Shown here piece after piece: positions 46,076 to 54,832 of a stretch of 64,000 nt of DNA (within the stretch, counting starts at the first letter, position 1; the number at the start of each line of letters is the position of its first letter). A model generated the notes under the pieces. The model saw only the letters and a list, made by a program, of their open reading frames with translations. It was not told where the DNA came from and ran no database searches. The DNA lies in the NCBI RefSeq assembly GCF_002860345.1, contig NZ_NMYC01000001.1, positions 434,001-498,000 of the forward strand, read 5' to 3'. A program made the position numbers and the translations under genes. Origin of the DNA: Bifidobacterium anseris. GTDB lineage: Bacteria > Actinomycetota > Actinomycetes > Actinomycetales > Bifidobacteriaceae.

Positions 46076-47995
46076 TCATTGGCGATAGTAGGAGAAGAAT
46101 CGCGTCATCTTGTCGACGGCGCCCTTGAGCACCTCGACGCGCGGAAGATAGACGACGCGGAAGTGGTCGGGGTCCTTCCAGTTGAAGCCGGTGCCCTGCA
46201 CGATGAGCAGCTTCTCGTCGTGCAGCAGGTCGAGTGCGAACTGCTCGTCGTTGTGGACGTTGAATTTCCTCACGTCGATCTTCGGGAAGATGTAGAACGC
46301 GGCCTTCGGTTTGACGGCGGTGATGCCGTCGATCGAGTTGAGCGCGTTGTAGATGTATTCGCGCTGTTCGTAGATGCGGCCGCCGGGCACGATGTAGTCG
46401 TTGACGCTCTGATGGCCTCCGAGCGCGGTCTGTACGATCGACTGCGCCGGCACGTTCGAGCAGATGCGCATGTTCGTGAGCATGTCGAGGCCCTCGATGT
46501 AGTCCTTCGCGATCGCCTTGTTGCCTGACAGGATCATCCAGCCGATGCGGTAGCCGGCGATCATATGCGACTTCGACAGGCCGCTGTAGGTGACGCAGAA
46601 CAGATCCGGCGCGAGCGAGGCGATCGACGTGTGCTCGAGGCCGTCCATGACGAGCCGGTCGTAGATCTCGTCGGAGAAGATCATCAGCTGGTGCTCGCGC
46701 GCCAGTTCGACGATCTGCTCGAGCACCTCCTTCGGGTAGAGCGCGCCGGTCGGGTTGTTCGGGTTGATGATGACGATCGCCTTCGTGCGGTCGGTGATCT
46801 TGGAGCGCATGTCGTCGATGTCCGGATACCATTCCGACTGCTCGTCGCACACGTAGTGCACCGGCTTGCCACCGGCCAGCGTGACGCACGCCGTCCACAG
46901 CGGATAGTCGGGCATCGGCAGCAGCACCTCATCGCCGTTGTCGAGCAGCGCGCTCATGCTCAGGTTGATCAGTTCGCTGACACCGTTGCCGGTGTAGATG
47001 TCTTCGACGCCGACGTTCGGCAAGTTCTTGAGCTGGGCGTACTGCATGATCGCCTTGCGTGCCGAGAACAGGCCCTTGGATGCCGAATAGCCTTCGGTGT
47101 CGGTGAGCTGCTGCGCCATGTCGTAAACGACCTCGTCGGGCGTGCGGAAGCCGAAGGGCGCCGGGTTGCCGATGTTGAGCTTCATGACATGCATGCCGGC
47201 GGCCTCCATGCGCGCGGCCTCGTCGACGACCGGTCCGCGCACGTCGTAGAGGACGTTGTCGAGCTTGTGCGACTTCGTGAAGGTGCGCCTGCCGCGCGTC
47301 TTGGGTTCCTCGGACGTCACGCTCGACGGCACGTCGGTGAACGAGGGATCCTGTACATCGTCGTCGAATTGCGGTTCCATGCTGTGCTCCTGTCCGGGTT
47401 GTGCTGCGATGTGCTGGTTGTTCAAAGTTGATGATGAGAAGTGTTCACCGTTGTTATGTTCAATGGAGGCATGATGTTCAACGTGAGCAGCCTGTTCAAT
47501 CTTTGTATATTCAATATTGCTTGACTGTTCAATGATTTCCGATTGTTCAACGTTGGACCGTTGTTCAACGCTGTCATAAGATTGAACATCTGTGCCGTGT
47601 TCAACGTCGTCAACATGTTCAATGTTGATGTTCCGTTCGACGTACTCACTATGTTCAACTGGGTGCGTGTGCTCAACGGAATCGTCATGTTCAACGGCAT
47701 CGTGATGTGCGACGTTATCATGCGCGCCGCTCCCCTCGATCACATCGTCGAAGGTCGCCGGATGCGCGTCGAAGGCGACGGCCTCGCCTGCGAGCCAACG
47801 CGCGTCGACACCGAGCACGGCCGCGAGGAATCGTTCGATCTCAGGGCGCGGACGCGTCTTGCCGTTGACGTACTGGCTGACGTGGCTGCGGCCGAGCTTG
47901 ACGCCGTGCTCCTCGGCGGCCTTCACGAAATCGCTCTGCCGTATGTTGCGCAGTTCCATCGCCTGATTGAGACGATGGGCGAAGCGATCCTCCAT
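46076..47995 (-). CDS. XRE-type HTH fused to a class I aminotransferase through a hexapeptide-repeat linker
   Basis: A 639-residue protein in three parts. Residues 1-70 are a Cro/CI-type helix-turn-helix (RQSDFVKAAEEHGVKLGRSH, then VSQYVNGKTRP). Residues 101-184 are repeats of six residues beginning V/I-E-H/Q, encoded by an 18-bp tandem array. Residues ~240-639 are an AlaA-like aminotransferase with NPNNPTG, SDEIYDRLV and the PLP Lys in SGLSKSHMIAGYRIGW (Lys475). AAGGAGC lies 8 bp before ATG 47995. MocR proteins join GntR-type domains to aminotransferase domains; this is a different pairing. It may be an enzyme that also regulates, binding the TTGAACA arrays; that is inferred. Confidence 0.9.
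   Translation of the reverse strand: MEDRFAHRLNQAMELRNIRQSDFVKAAEEHGVKLGRSHVSQYVNGKTRPRPEIERFLAAVLGVDARWLAGEAVAFDAHPATFDDVIEGSGAHDNVAHHDAVEHDDSVEHTHPVEHSEYVERNINIEHVDDVEHGTDVQSYDSVEQRSNVEQSEIIEQSSNIEYTKIEQAAHVEHHASIEHNNGEHFSSSTLNNQHIAAQPGQEHSMEPQFDDDVQDPSFTDVPSSVTSEEPKTRGRRTFTKSHKLDNVLYDVRGPVVDEAARMEAAGMHVMKLNIGNPAPFGFRTPDEVVYDMAQQLTDTEGYSASKGLFSARKAIMQYAQLKNLPNVGVEDIYTGNGVSELINLSMSALLDNGDEVLLPMPDYPLWTACVTLAGGKPVHYVCDEQSEWYPDIDDMRSKITDRTKAIVIINPNNPTGALYPKEVLEQIVELAREHQLMIFSDEIYDRLVMDGLEHTSIASLAPDLFCVTYSGLSKSHMIAGYRIGWMILSGNKAIAKDYIEGLDMLTNMRICSNVPAQSIVQTALGGHQSVNDYIVPGGRIYEQREYIYNALNSIDGITAVKPKAAFYIFPKIDVRKFNVHNDEQFALDLLHDEKLLIVQGTGFNWKDPDHFRVVYLPRVEVLKGAVDKMTRFFSYYRQ
47419..47694 (-). repeat. 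18-bp tandem array with TTGAACA core inside the HTH-aminotransferase gene
   Basis: Plus-strand TGTTCAA (minus TTGAACA) or a near match starts at 47457, 47475, 47493, 47508, 47526, 47544, 47562, 47598, 47616, 47652, 47670 (one change) and 47688, an 18-bp period with one 3-bp slip. Near 47582 the heptamer is inverted, and at 47419 it lies in another reading frame (TTG AAC A instead of TT GAA CA). Confidence 0.9.
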
Positions 47996-48015
47996 CTGAA
48001 GCTCCTTCCAACGGG

Positions 48016-48230
48016 TGTTCAACGCAAAACTGAGCGACAGTCTAGCACACGTTGAACATGACACGCTGAACATTGAACAAAATATGGACATCGTTGAACG
48101 CAGCCAACCGGGCATATCTGCGCATGCCTTTTCAGACATGTGTTCAACATTGTCATATTGATGTTCAACGCTACCGATTATTTGTTCAATGTCTGTGTTC
48201 AGGTGTTCAACTACAGCAGATTCTGTTCAA
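48016..48230. repeat. 21-bp phased TTGAACA array in the upstream region
   Basis: TTGAACA-type heptamers read forward at 48052, 48073 and 48094, and inverted (TGTTCAA) at 48141, 48162, 48183 and 48204, each group at exactly 21-bp steps, two turns of DNA. Extra copies lie at 48016, 48066, 48196 and 48224. The array fills the gap before the HTH-aminotransferase gene and enters the end of the HAD gene. It is a likely operator for an oligomerising DNA-binding protein. Confidence 0.85.
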
Positions 48231-49038
48231 TCCACTGTGCGACGCCGTCGTCGTTGTTCGACGCACATACGTCGTCGCTGATGGCGAGGACCTGCGGGTT
48301 CGCGTTCGCGACGGCGACGCCGGTGCCGGACTGCTGCATCATCGCGATGTCGACGATGTCGTCACCGAAGGACACAGCCGACGTCGGGTCGATCCCCCAG
48401 CGTTCATACAGCGTGCGCATCGCCTGCTCTTTGTTCGCGTCCGGTGCCATCAGCATCCACAGCCTCCCCTCCGAGATGTGCACGTCAAAGTCGTCCGGGA
48501 CAAGCGTGGCGAGCAGTTCGGTCTGGTCGGCACGCGGGAAGATGATGATCTTGTCGGCAACGCCTTCGGGCACATCACGGAAATCGGTGTAGGTCCACGT
48601 CTGCGTCGTCCAGTACTGCGTCACGTCGAAGTTCGTGTAGCGCACGTCGTCCATGACGATGCCGATCTGCAGATCTGGCATGACGCTCAGGATCGCACGG
48701 CACACCTCGCATGCGCGGCGCGACGGGAACCCGACCTTGAGGATGCCGTCCGCCGCAACGGGGCGTCGCCCGGTGAGCGAGTCCATGTCGGAATGGGCGG
48801 GGTCGAAGTCGATGAGCGCGCCGTTGAGATAGATGCACGCGTCGGCGTGCAGACGCTGGACAATGCCGAGGCCGGTGCTCACCGGGCGCGCCGTGGCGAC
48901 GGCGAACGGGACACCGGCGGCGTGCAGACGGTCGACGGCGCGCTGCGTGCGCGCGCTGAAGTCGCGGTCCTCGAAACGCAGCGCGTCGTGCAGCAACGTG
49001 CCGTCGAGATCGACGATGACGGATGGTGTGTCGGGCAT
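48211..49038 (-). CDS. Cof-type HAD phosphatase
   Basis: A 275-residue HAD hydrolase of subfamily IIB: motif I VDLDGTLLHD with the nucleophile Asp, motif II in VATARP, and motif IV in VSFGDDIVDIAMM. Such enzymes dephosphorylate sugar phosphates or cofactors such as FMN and PLP; the substrate is unknown, though a PLP-related role would suit its neighbour. GGGGAGGGGAG precedes ATG 49038. The last codons overlap the TTGAACA array. Confidence 0.88.
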   Translation of the reverse strand: MPDTPSVIVDLDGTLLHDALRFEDRDFSARTQRAVDRLHAAGVPFAVATARPVSTGLGIVQRLHADACIYLNGALIDFDPAHSDMDSLTGRRPVAADGILKVGFPSRRACEVCRAILSVMPDLQIGIVMDDVRYTNFDVTQYWTTQTWTYTDFRDVPEGVADKIIIFPRADQTELLATLVPDDFDVHISEGRLWMLMAPDANKEQAMRTLYERWGIDPTSAVSFGDDIVDIAMMQQSGTGVAVANANPQVLAISDDVCASNNDDGVAQWIEQNLL

Positions 49039-49102
49039 GGTCTCCCCTCCCCTATCAGGTTGTCGTGGCAATGGTCGGATACGCGGTGGTCGGATACAAA
49101 GA

Positions 49103-49129
49103 ATCCCATGGCCGTCATGGCCATGGGAT
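49103..49129 (-). terminator. Terminator after secG
   Basis: An 11-bp perfect stem (49103-49113 and 49119-49129) with a 5-nt loop, followed on the minus strand by TTCTTTGTATCC, 28 bp after the secG stop. Confidence 0.85.
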
Positions 49130-49156
49130 CGAAGCTGATGAGCGTCGTCCGGATGC

Positions 49157-49417
49157 TCAGGCTGCGGGGACGAACTTCGCGATGAGTCCGAGCGCGACGA
49201 TGATCGCGACCCAGATGAGCGCGATGATGACCGTCCAGCGATTCAGGTTCTTCTCCGCGACGCCCGAGGAACCGGCGTTCTGCGTCAGGCCGCCGCCGAA
49301 CATGTCGGACAGGCCGCCACCCTTGCCCTTGTGCATAAGGATGAGCAGGGTGAGCAGCAGGCTGAGCACGACGAGCACAATCTGCAGAATCAGCTTGACA
49401 ACTGCGATACCGGACAC
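49157..49417 (-). CDS. secG: Preprotein translocase subunit SecG
   Basis: Small SecYEG subunit, 86 residues, with two membrane segments (about 5-26 and 58-82) around the conserved loop LMHKGKGGGLSDMFGGG. The GTG start at 49417 is chosen because GGAGG lies 7 bp before it; the in-frame extension to 49453 places the ribosome site inside the gene. It is last in the pgk-tpiA-secG run, the common actinobacterial order. Confidence 0.93.
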   Translation of the reverse strand: MSGIAVVKLILQIVLVVLSLLLTLLILMHKGKGGGLSDMFGGGLTQNAGSSGVAEKNLNRWTVIIALIWVAIIVALGLIAKFVPAA

Positions 49418-49489
49418 TGGTGAACCTCCAAAACTATCAATTGCTGGTACCACCTTAGCGCAAGGCCGAGAACAAAACGATGCATAATC

Positions 49490-50296
49490 TCAAAGACCTT
49501 GTGAAGATGTGGTCTGCAGCGTGAGCATGCAGATCCTCGTCAGCTCGTCGACGTGCAGAGCGGCGCCGCCGATGAGGAATCCGTCCACGTCGGGTTCGCT
49601 GATGAGTTCGACGGCGTTCTTCGACGTGACCGATCCCCCGTACAGCACGCGCACCGTCTGTGCGACGTGGTCGTTGAAGGTGCGCGCCAGATGCGCGCGG
49701 AACGCCTCGGCTGCGTCCTGCGCGGACTGCGGCGTGGCGACCATGCCGGTGCCGATCGCCCACACCGGCTCGTAGGCGATGATGAGCCGTTCGGCCTCCT
49801 CGTCGGACAGGTCGCGCGTCACGTCGTGCACCTGGCCGACGGCGAAGTCGAGCTCGATGCCCTTGCGACGCTCCTCGAGGCTTTCGCCGACGCACAGGAT
49901 CGGCTGCATGCCGGCGGCGAGGACGGCGCGCACCTGGTCGACGATGTTCGCGTCGTCCTCGGGATGGTATTTGCGGCGTTCGGAATGCCCGACGATGACG
50001 TAGCTGCAGCCGAGCCGGGCGAGCATGTCCGCGGAGACGTCGCCGGTGAAGGCGCCCTGGGATGTGACGGAGACGGTCTGCGCCCCGTAGCGGATCCTGA
50101 GGTTGTCGGCGTCGACGAGCACCTGGACGCTGCGCAGCGCCGTGAAGGCCGGGAACAGCGCCACCTCGCATTTCGAGAAGTCGAAACGGCGGGATTTGAG
50201 GTTTCTCGCGAATTGCTGGACGAAGGCGGTCGCCTCAAGATGATCGAAGTTCATCTTCCAGTTACCGGCCACCATCGGAATGCGTGCTGATGCCAT
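49490..50296 (-). CDS. tpiA: Triosephosphate isomerase
   Basis: Interconverts dihydroxyacetone phosphate and glyceraldehyde 3-phosphate in glycolysis. The 268-residue TIM barrel has the N-terminal GNWKMN (catalytic Lys), VGHSERR (catalytic His), YEPVWAIGTG (catalytic Glu) and the phosphate loop VLYGGSV. It is downstream of pgk, with a stem-loop between them that may lower read-through. Confidence 0.97.
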   Translation of the reverse strand: MASARIPMVAGNWKMNFDHLEATAFVQQFARNLKSRRFDFSKCEVALFPAFTALRSVQVLVDADNLRIRYGAQTVSVTSQGAFTGDVSADMLARLGCSYVIVGHSERRKYHPEDDANIVDQVRAVLAAGMQPILCVGESLEERRKGIELDFAVGQVHDVTRDLSDEEAERLIIAYEPVWAIGTGMVATPQSAQDAAEAFRAHLARTFNDHVAQTVRVLYGGSVTSKNAVELISEPDVDGFLIGGAALHVDELTRICMLTLQTTSSQGL

Positions 50297-50335
50297 ATGG
50301 ATTCCCTAGGACTTGGGTCTGCGGATGGAACGCGC

Positions 50336-50369
50336 GGCGCGCACCGCCGTGTACCGGACGGTGCGCGCC
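50336..50369 (-). terminator. Stem-loop between pgk and tpiA
   Basis: GGCGCGCACCG (50336-50346) pairs with CGGTGCGCGCC (50359-50369), 11 bp with a 12-nt loop, 33 bp after the pgk stop. Partial terminator or mRNA-stabilising element. Confidence 0.65.
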
Positions 50370-50401
50370 TTGGTGTATCGGGTCGCTCGCGGCGGAATGT
50401 G

Positions 50402-51607
50402 TCAGTCGAGGACCTTGAGGCCCGGGAGCTCCTTGCCCTCGAGGAATTCGAGAGAGGCGCCGCCGCCGGTCGAGATGTGCGAGAAGCCGTCCTCCGGGAA
50501 GCCGAGGTTGCGCACCGCGGCCGCGGAGTCGCCGCCGCCGACGATCGTGAACGCGCCGTTAGCCGTCGCGTCGACGAGCGCCTGGGCGACCGCGCGGGTG
50601 CCGTTGGCGAACTGCGGGATCTCGAACACGCCCATCGGGCCGTTCCACACGACCGTCTTGGAATCGACGATCTTGTCATGGAAGAGCTTGCAGGACTCCG
50701 GGCCGATGTCGAGGCCCATCATGTCGGACGGGATCTGGTCGGCCGGGACGACCTCCGGGTCGATCGGGGTGTCGCCCGCCGGGAAGCCCTTGTTGACGAC
50801 GATGTCGATCGGAAGGACGAGCTCGACGCCGTTCTTCTCGGCCGTCTCGATGTAGCCCTTGACCTTCTCGATCTGATCCTCCTCGAGCAGCGAGGTGCCG
50901 ACCTCGTAGCCCTTGGCCTTGAGGAACGTGAACACCATGCCGCCGCCGATGACGAGACGATCGGCCTTGTCGAGGAGGTTCTCAATGACGCCGAGCTTGT
51001 CGGAGACCTTCGAACCACCGAGCACGACGGTGAATGGACGCTCCGGGTCCTCGGTCGCCTTGGACAGCGCCTTGACCTCCTTCTCCACGAGCAGGCCAGC
51101 GGCGGCCGGCAGATCGGCCGCGACGTCGTAGTTGGAGCCCTGCGCGCGGTGCACGACGCCGAAGCCGTCGGAGACGAAGACGTCGCCGAGGGCGGCGATC
51201 TTCTTCGCGTACGCGGAACGCTCGGCCTCGTCCTTGCTCGTCTCCTCCGGGTTGAAGCGGACGTTCTCGAGCAGCACGACGTCGCCGTCCTTCATCGCGG
51301 CGACCTTCTCCTGCGCGTCCGGGCCGTAGGTGTCCTTCGCGAGGACGACCGGCACGCCGAGCAGCTCGCTCAGGCGCGCGGCGACCGGCGCGAGGGAGAG
51401 CTCCGGGACGACCTTGCCCTTCGGGCGGCCCAGATGAGCCATGAGGATGACCTTCGCGCCGTCCTTGCGCAGCTGCTCGATCGTGGGCAGCGCGGCCTTG
51501 ATGCGACCGTCGTCGGTGATGGTCGTGCCATCGAGCGGCACATTGAAATCAGCGCGGACGAGGACGCGCTTGCCCTTGAGATCTCCAAGATCCTTGAGTG
51601 TCTTCAT
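50402..51607 (-). CDS. pgk: Phosphoglycerate kinase
   Basis: Makes ATP from 1,3-bisphosphoglycerate. The 401-residue protein shows the N-terminal [14 protein letters not shown], the [10 protein letters not shown] substrate region, the hinge-proximal [18 protein letters not shown] and C-terminal nucleotide-binding [27 protein letters not shown] before the ATG is a good ribosome site. Biased codon use fits high expression. whiA lies upstream behind stem-loops. Confidence 0.97.
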   Translation of the reverse strand: MKTLKDLGDLKGKRVLVRADFNVPLDGTTITDDGRIKAALPTIEQLRKDGAKVILMAHLGRPKGKVVPELSLAPVAARLSELLGVPVVLAKDTYGPDAQEKVAAMKDGDVVLLENVRFNPEETSKDEAERSAYAKKIAALGDVFVSDGFGVVHRAQGSNYDVAADLPAAAGLLVEKEVKALSKATEDPERPFTVVLGGSKVSDKLGVIENLLDKADRLVIGGGMVFTFLKAKGYEVGTSLLEEDQIEKVKGYIETAEKNGVELVLPIDIVVNKGFPAGDTPIDPEVVPADQIPSDMMGLDIGPESCKLFHDKIVDSKTVVWNGPMGVFEIPQFANGTRAVAQALVDATANGAFTIVGGGDSAAAVRNLGFPEDGFSHISTGGGASLEFLEGKELPGLKVLD

Positions 51608-51739
51608 ATGGATTTTCCTTTCTCGCCGCCGGGGTTGACGGGGAACGGCTGCATGATCCGCCAGTTACGCATCATACAGCCAAAAACGAACAGGCGATGC
51701 CTTCGCCGAGAGCGTCGCCGCGCCTGTCCACAGATCTGC

Positions 51740-51780
51740 GGGGCCCTGCCGGCCCCGGGGACCGAGGCCTCAGGCCTCGG
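51740..51780 (-). terminator. Two stem-loops at the end of whiA
   Basis: CCGAGGCCT/AGGCCTCGG (51762-51780) overlaps the whiA stop, and GGGGCC/GGCCCC (51740-51756) follows. Together they probably terminate the whiA transcript ahead of pgk. Confidence 0.65.
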
Positions 51781-52729
51781 CGTCGTTCTCCTGGGACGCC
51801 TTGGCGACCTTGTCCGCAAGCTGCAGCAGGCGACGGATGCGTCCGGCAACCGCGTCCTTCGTGATCGGCGGCTCGGCGAGGCGTCCGAGCTCCTCGAGGC
51901 TCGCGTCGTCGTGGTCGAGGCGCAGCTGGCCGGCGGCGCGCAGGTTCTCCGGCACGTCGTCACCGAGGATCTCGAAGGCGCGGCGCACCTTCTCGCACGC
52001 CTCGGCCGCGGCCTTCGCGCTGCGGCGCATGTTCGCGTCGTCGAAGTTGGCCAGACGGTTCGCCTTGCCTCGGGCCTCGCCGTCGGAGCGCTTGCCTGTC
52101 CATTCGCGCGCCGAGCGCGGCGCGCCCATCAGGTTGAGCATGCGTTCGATCGCGTCGGGGTCCTTGAGCGTGACGCGGCGCGAGCTGCGCAGCTGGCGCG
52201 GCTTGGCGCTGATGCCGAGGCGGCGTGCGGCGCTCGTGAGCGCCAGCGCGGTCTCATCGGTCGGGCAGATGATCTCGAGATAGCTGGCCTTGCCCGGATC
52301 GGACAGGCCGCCGTGCGCGAGGAACGCGCCGCGCCAGATCGCCTTGATCTGCGCGATGTTGCCGGCCGTGAGCTCCTGCGGCAGGCCTGCGACGGCCTGA
52401 TGCTTGCGCCGGTCGAGCAGGCCGGTCTGCAGTGCGAGGGCGACGCCGCCGCGTTCGACGATGACCATGTAGCGCCGCACCGGGCCGGTCGGCGTCTGGC
52501 GTTCGACGGCCGTCAGCATTGCGTCGTGGCCGTAGAGGTTCTTAATCGCCCGCTGGAGCCACTGGGCCGCGTCGAGCGAGTCGAACTGCGCCTGAACGAT
52601 GATGTTTCGATCGCTTTTGCGAAGGCCGCCTCCGAAACGGAGCATCGAGGTCACCTGCGCCTTCTGCGCGAGGACCATCTCCCCGTCGATTTCGGACAGC
52701 TCACGTTTGACTTCATCGAGAAGAGCCAA
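51770..52729 (-). CDS. whiA: DNA-binding protein WhiA
   Basis: A 319-residue actinobacterial/Firmicute protein joining a homing-endonuclease-like N-terminal region (no nuclease role known) to a C-terminal helix-turn-helix ([19 protein letters not shown]). It influences cell division and sporulation genes in relatives. ATG 52729 is preceded by AGGAGGATCC. The rapZ-whiA neighbourhood is conserved across Gram-positive bacteria; here 165 bp separate them, so whiA may have its own promoter. Confidence 0.95.
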   Translation of the reverse strand: MALLDEVKRELSEIDGEMVLAQKAQVTSMLRFGGGLRKSDRNIIVQAQFDSLDAAQWLQRAIKNLYGHDAMLTAVERQTPTGPVRRYMVIVERGGVALALQTGLLDRRKHQAVAGLPQELTAGNIAQIKAIWRGAFLAHGGLSDPGKASYLEIICPTDETALALTSAARRLGISAKPRQLRSSRRVTLKDPDAIERMLNLMGAPRSAREWTGKRSDGEARGKANRLANFDDANMRRSAKAAAEACEKVRRAFEILGDDVPENLRAAGQLRLDHDDASLEELGRLAEPPITKDAVAGRIRRLLQLADKVAKASQENDAEA

Positions 52730-52894
52730 AGGATCCTCCTGTTGTGTTTATCGTGATCGATACGGCGTGTCGCAAGTGACCACCGAGATTCCGTGATACC
52801 GAAGGTCTTGGACAACGACGAATGTGGAATCGCATTTGACAAACCGTTGGAATTGTGCTTGTTTCTCCGCGTGTCGCGCGGGCGCCGCAACGGG

Positions 52895-53827
52895 TCAGGA
52901 CTGGTGGCGGTCGAGCTCGCGCGCGGACACGCTCACGTTGAGCCCGTGCGCGCGCAGACGCTCCGCCAGCGCCTCGCTCATCGCGACGGAGCGGTGCTGG
53001 CCTCCGGTGCAGCCGATAGCGATCGTCACGTAGTGCTTGTCCTCCTGCGCGTAGCCCTCCACGGCGATCTCGATCGCCTTCTCGTACGCGTCGAGGAAAT
53101 CGGTCGCCCCCTTGCTGCGCAGCACGTAGTCGCTCACCGGCTCGTCGCGGCCGTTGAGTCCGCGCAGCTCGGGCACCCAGTACGGGTTCGGCAGGAAACG
53201 CACGTCGGCCACGAAGTCGGCGTCGATCGGGATGCCGTATTTGAAGCCGAAGCTGAAGATATGCACCGAGACGGTCGTCGGCCCCGAGCCCATGAGCGCG
53301 TTGTACAGCTTCGTCGACAGCTGGTGGATGCTCAGATGGGAGGTGTCGATGACGATGTCCGCGCGCTCCTCGAGGTTCTCGAGCATCTCACGCTCCTCGC
53401 GGATGCCGTCGATGAGCCGGCCGTTGCGCTGCAGCGGATGCGGGCGGCGCACCGCCTCGAAGCGCTTGATGAGCACCTCGTCGTCGGCGTCGAGGAACAG
53501 GATGCGCGTCTTGACGCCGAGGTCGTCGAGATGACTGAGCATCGCGGACAGGTCGGTGAAGTAGTCGCGGGAACGCACGTCGATGACGGCGGCGAGCTTG
53601 TGCACGCCGCTTTTGGACGCGGTCATCATGTCGACCATCGGCACCATGAGCTGCGGCGGCATGTTGTCGACGACATACCAGCCCATGTCCTCGATGCTGT
53701 GCGCGGCGTGCGACCTGCCCGCCCCGGACATGCCGGTGATGAGCATGACCTCGAATCCCTCGGCGGGGCCTGCGATGTGCCCCTGCTGTCCGTCCCCGTG
53801 CGTCGCCGTCTCGTTGCCTTGACTCAC
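52895..53827 (-). CDS. rapZ: RapZ/YvcJ-family nucleotide-binding protein
   Basis: A 310-residue P-loop protein with Walker A GMSGAGRS (Arg in place of Lys, the usual actinobacterial form), RSRDYF, and the C-terminal TIAIGCTGGQHRSVAMSEALAE motif of the RapZ family. In E. coli it is an RNase E adaptor for small RNA; in Gram-positive bacteria its role is less clear. Its start overlaps the aroE stop by 4 bp. Confidence 0.94.
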   Translation of the reverse strand: MSQGNETATHGDGQQGHIAGPAEGFEVMLITGMSGAGRSHAAHSIEDMGWYVVDNMPPQLMVPMVDMMTASKSGVHKLAAVIDVRSRDYFTDLSAMLSHLDDLGVKTRILFLDADDEVLIKRFEAVRRPHPLQRNGRLIDGIREEREMLENLEERADIVIDTSHLSIHQLSTKLYNALMGSGPTTVSVHIFSFGFKYGIPIDADFVADVRFLPNPYWVPELRGLNGRDEPVSDYVLRSKGATDFLDAYEKAIEIAVEGYAQEDKHYVTIAIGCTGGQHRSVAMSEALAERLRAHGLNVSVSARELDRHQS

Positions 53828-54726
53828 AGTGCCTCCTCCAATGCCTCTCTCATGGCCTTCTCGAGCGTGTCATGCACCGGCTGCGCACCGACGGCGTCGA
53901 AGTCCCCGTCCGCGGCGAGTCCGGTCATGAGCAGCACCTGGGCCACCGCTTGATACAGTAGCATCTCCTCGCCGCCGAGCGCGACGCCGCCCAGACGTCC
54001 CCACATGCGCATCAGTTCGGTGGGCCGCGGATCGTAAACCACGTCGAGCAGCATCCCATGCACGCTTTCGCCGGCCTCGGACAGGCGGTTCGCGACGGTG
54101 TCCGCGCCGTGCGCGGGGATCGTGTTGACGACGAGGTCGGCGCCGGCGAGCAGCCGCGGCAGCCGTGCGTCGTCGAGCGCGACCGTCGTCACGTCGATGC
54201 CGTGGCGTGCGCCGATCTCGGCGAGGGCGGCGTTGCGTTCCGGATGGCGCGCGGCGACGGTCACGCCGGCCACGTCGCCCATCATCGCACACGCCGCGAG
54301 GGCGGACGTGGCCGTATTGCCGTTGCCGAGGACGACCGCCGAGCGGTTCGCCGACGGCGTGACGCCTTCCTTGTTGGCCGCATGCGCGAAGGCGCGGGCG
54401 ATGCCGTAGACGTCGGTGTTGTACAGGCGCGTCGAGCCGCCGGCGAAGACCGCCGTGTTCGCGACGCCGAGTTCGCGCGCCCACAGGTTCGACGGCGTGC
54501 CGTAGGGCTGGATCGTGCGTTTGAGCGGCATCGTCAGGCTCAGCCCGGCCCAGCCGGCGTCGAGCGAGCCGAGGAAACCGGCGAGCCCCTCCTCGTCCAT
54601 CTCGATGCGCCCGTAGCTCCAGCCGTCCAGTCCGAGCGCGCGGTAGGCCGCCTCGTGGAGCACCGGCGAGAGCGAATGGGCGATGGGCTTGCCGAGGACG
54701 GCGCACCGCCGTGGTCCGTTGTTCAT
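53824..54726 (-). CDS. aroE: Shikimate dehydrogenase
   Basis: Reduces 3-dehydroshikimate with NADPH in the aromatic amino-acid pathway. The 300-residue protein shows the shikimate-binding SLSP near the N-terminus, the catalytic Lys in SLTMPLKRT, the NTDVYG Asp and the dinucleotide loop LGNGNTATSA. AGGAGG lies 5 bp before ATG 54726; the longer open frame to 55206 is a shadow of uvrC. It lies between uvrC (106 bp) and rapZ (4-bp overlap). Confidence 0.92.
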   Translation of the reverse strand: MNNGPRRCAVLGKPIAHSLSPVLHEAAYRALGLDGWSYGRIEMDEEGLAGFLGSLDAGWAGLSLTMPLKRTIQPYGTPSNLWARELGVANTAVFAGGSTRLYNTDVYGIARAFAHAANKEGVTPSANRSAVVLGNGNTATSALAACAMMGDVAGVTVAARHPERNAALAEIGARHGIDVTTVALDDARLPRLLAGADLVVNTIPAHGADTVANRLSEAGESVHGMLLDVVYDPRPTELMRMWGRLGGVALGGEEMLLYQAVAQVLLMTGLAADGDFDAVGAQPVHDTLEKAMREALEEAL

Positions 54727-54832
54727 GCAACCTCCTGACATGGTCGCCGGCATGGCTCCGGCTTGGTCTGCCACCAGCGTACCGCACGACCGGCGCGATG
54801 CACGACCGTGATGAGGTACCGTCGGGCGGCGC

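Noticed and set aside
47419-48230. CRISPR array
   Set aside because: The repeated unit is only 7 bp within 18- or 21-bp periods, partly coding, with both orientations; there are no spacers and no cas genes.
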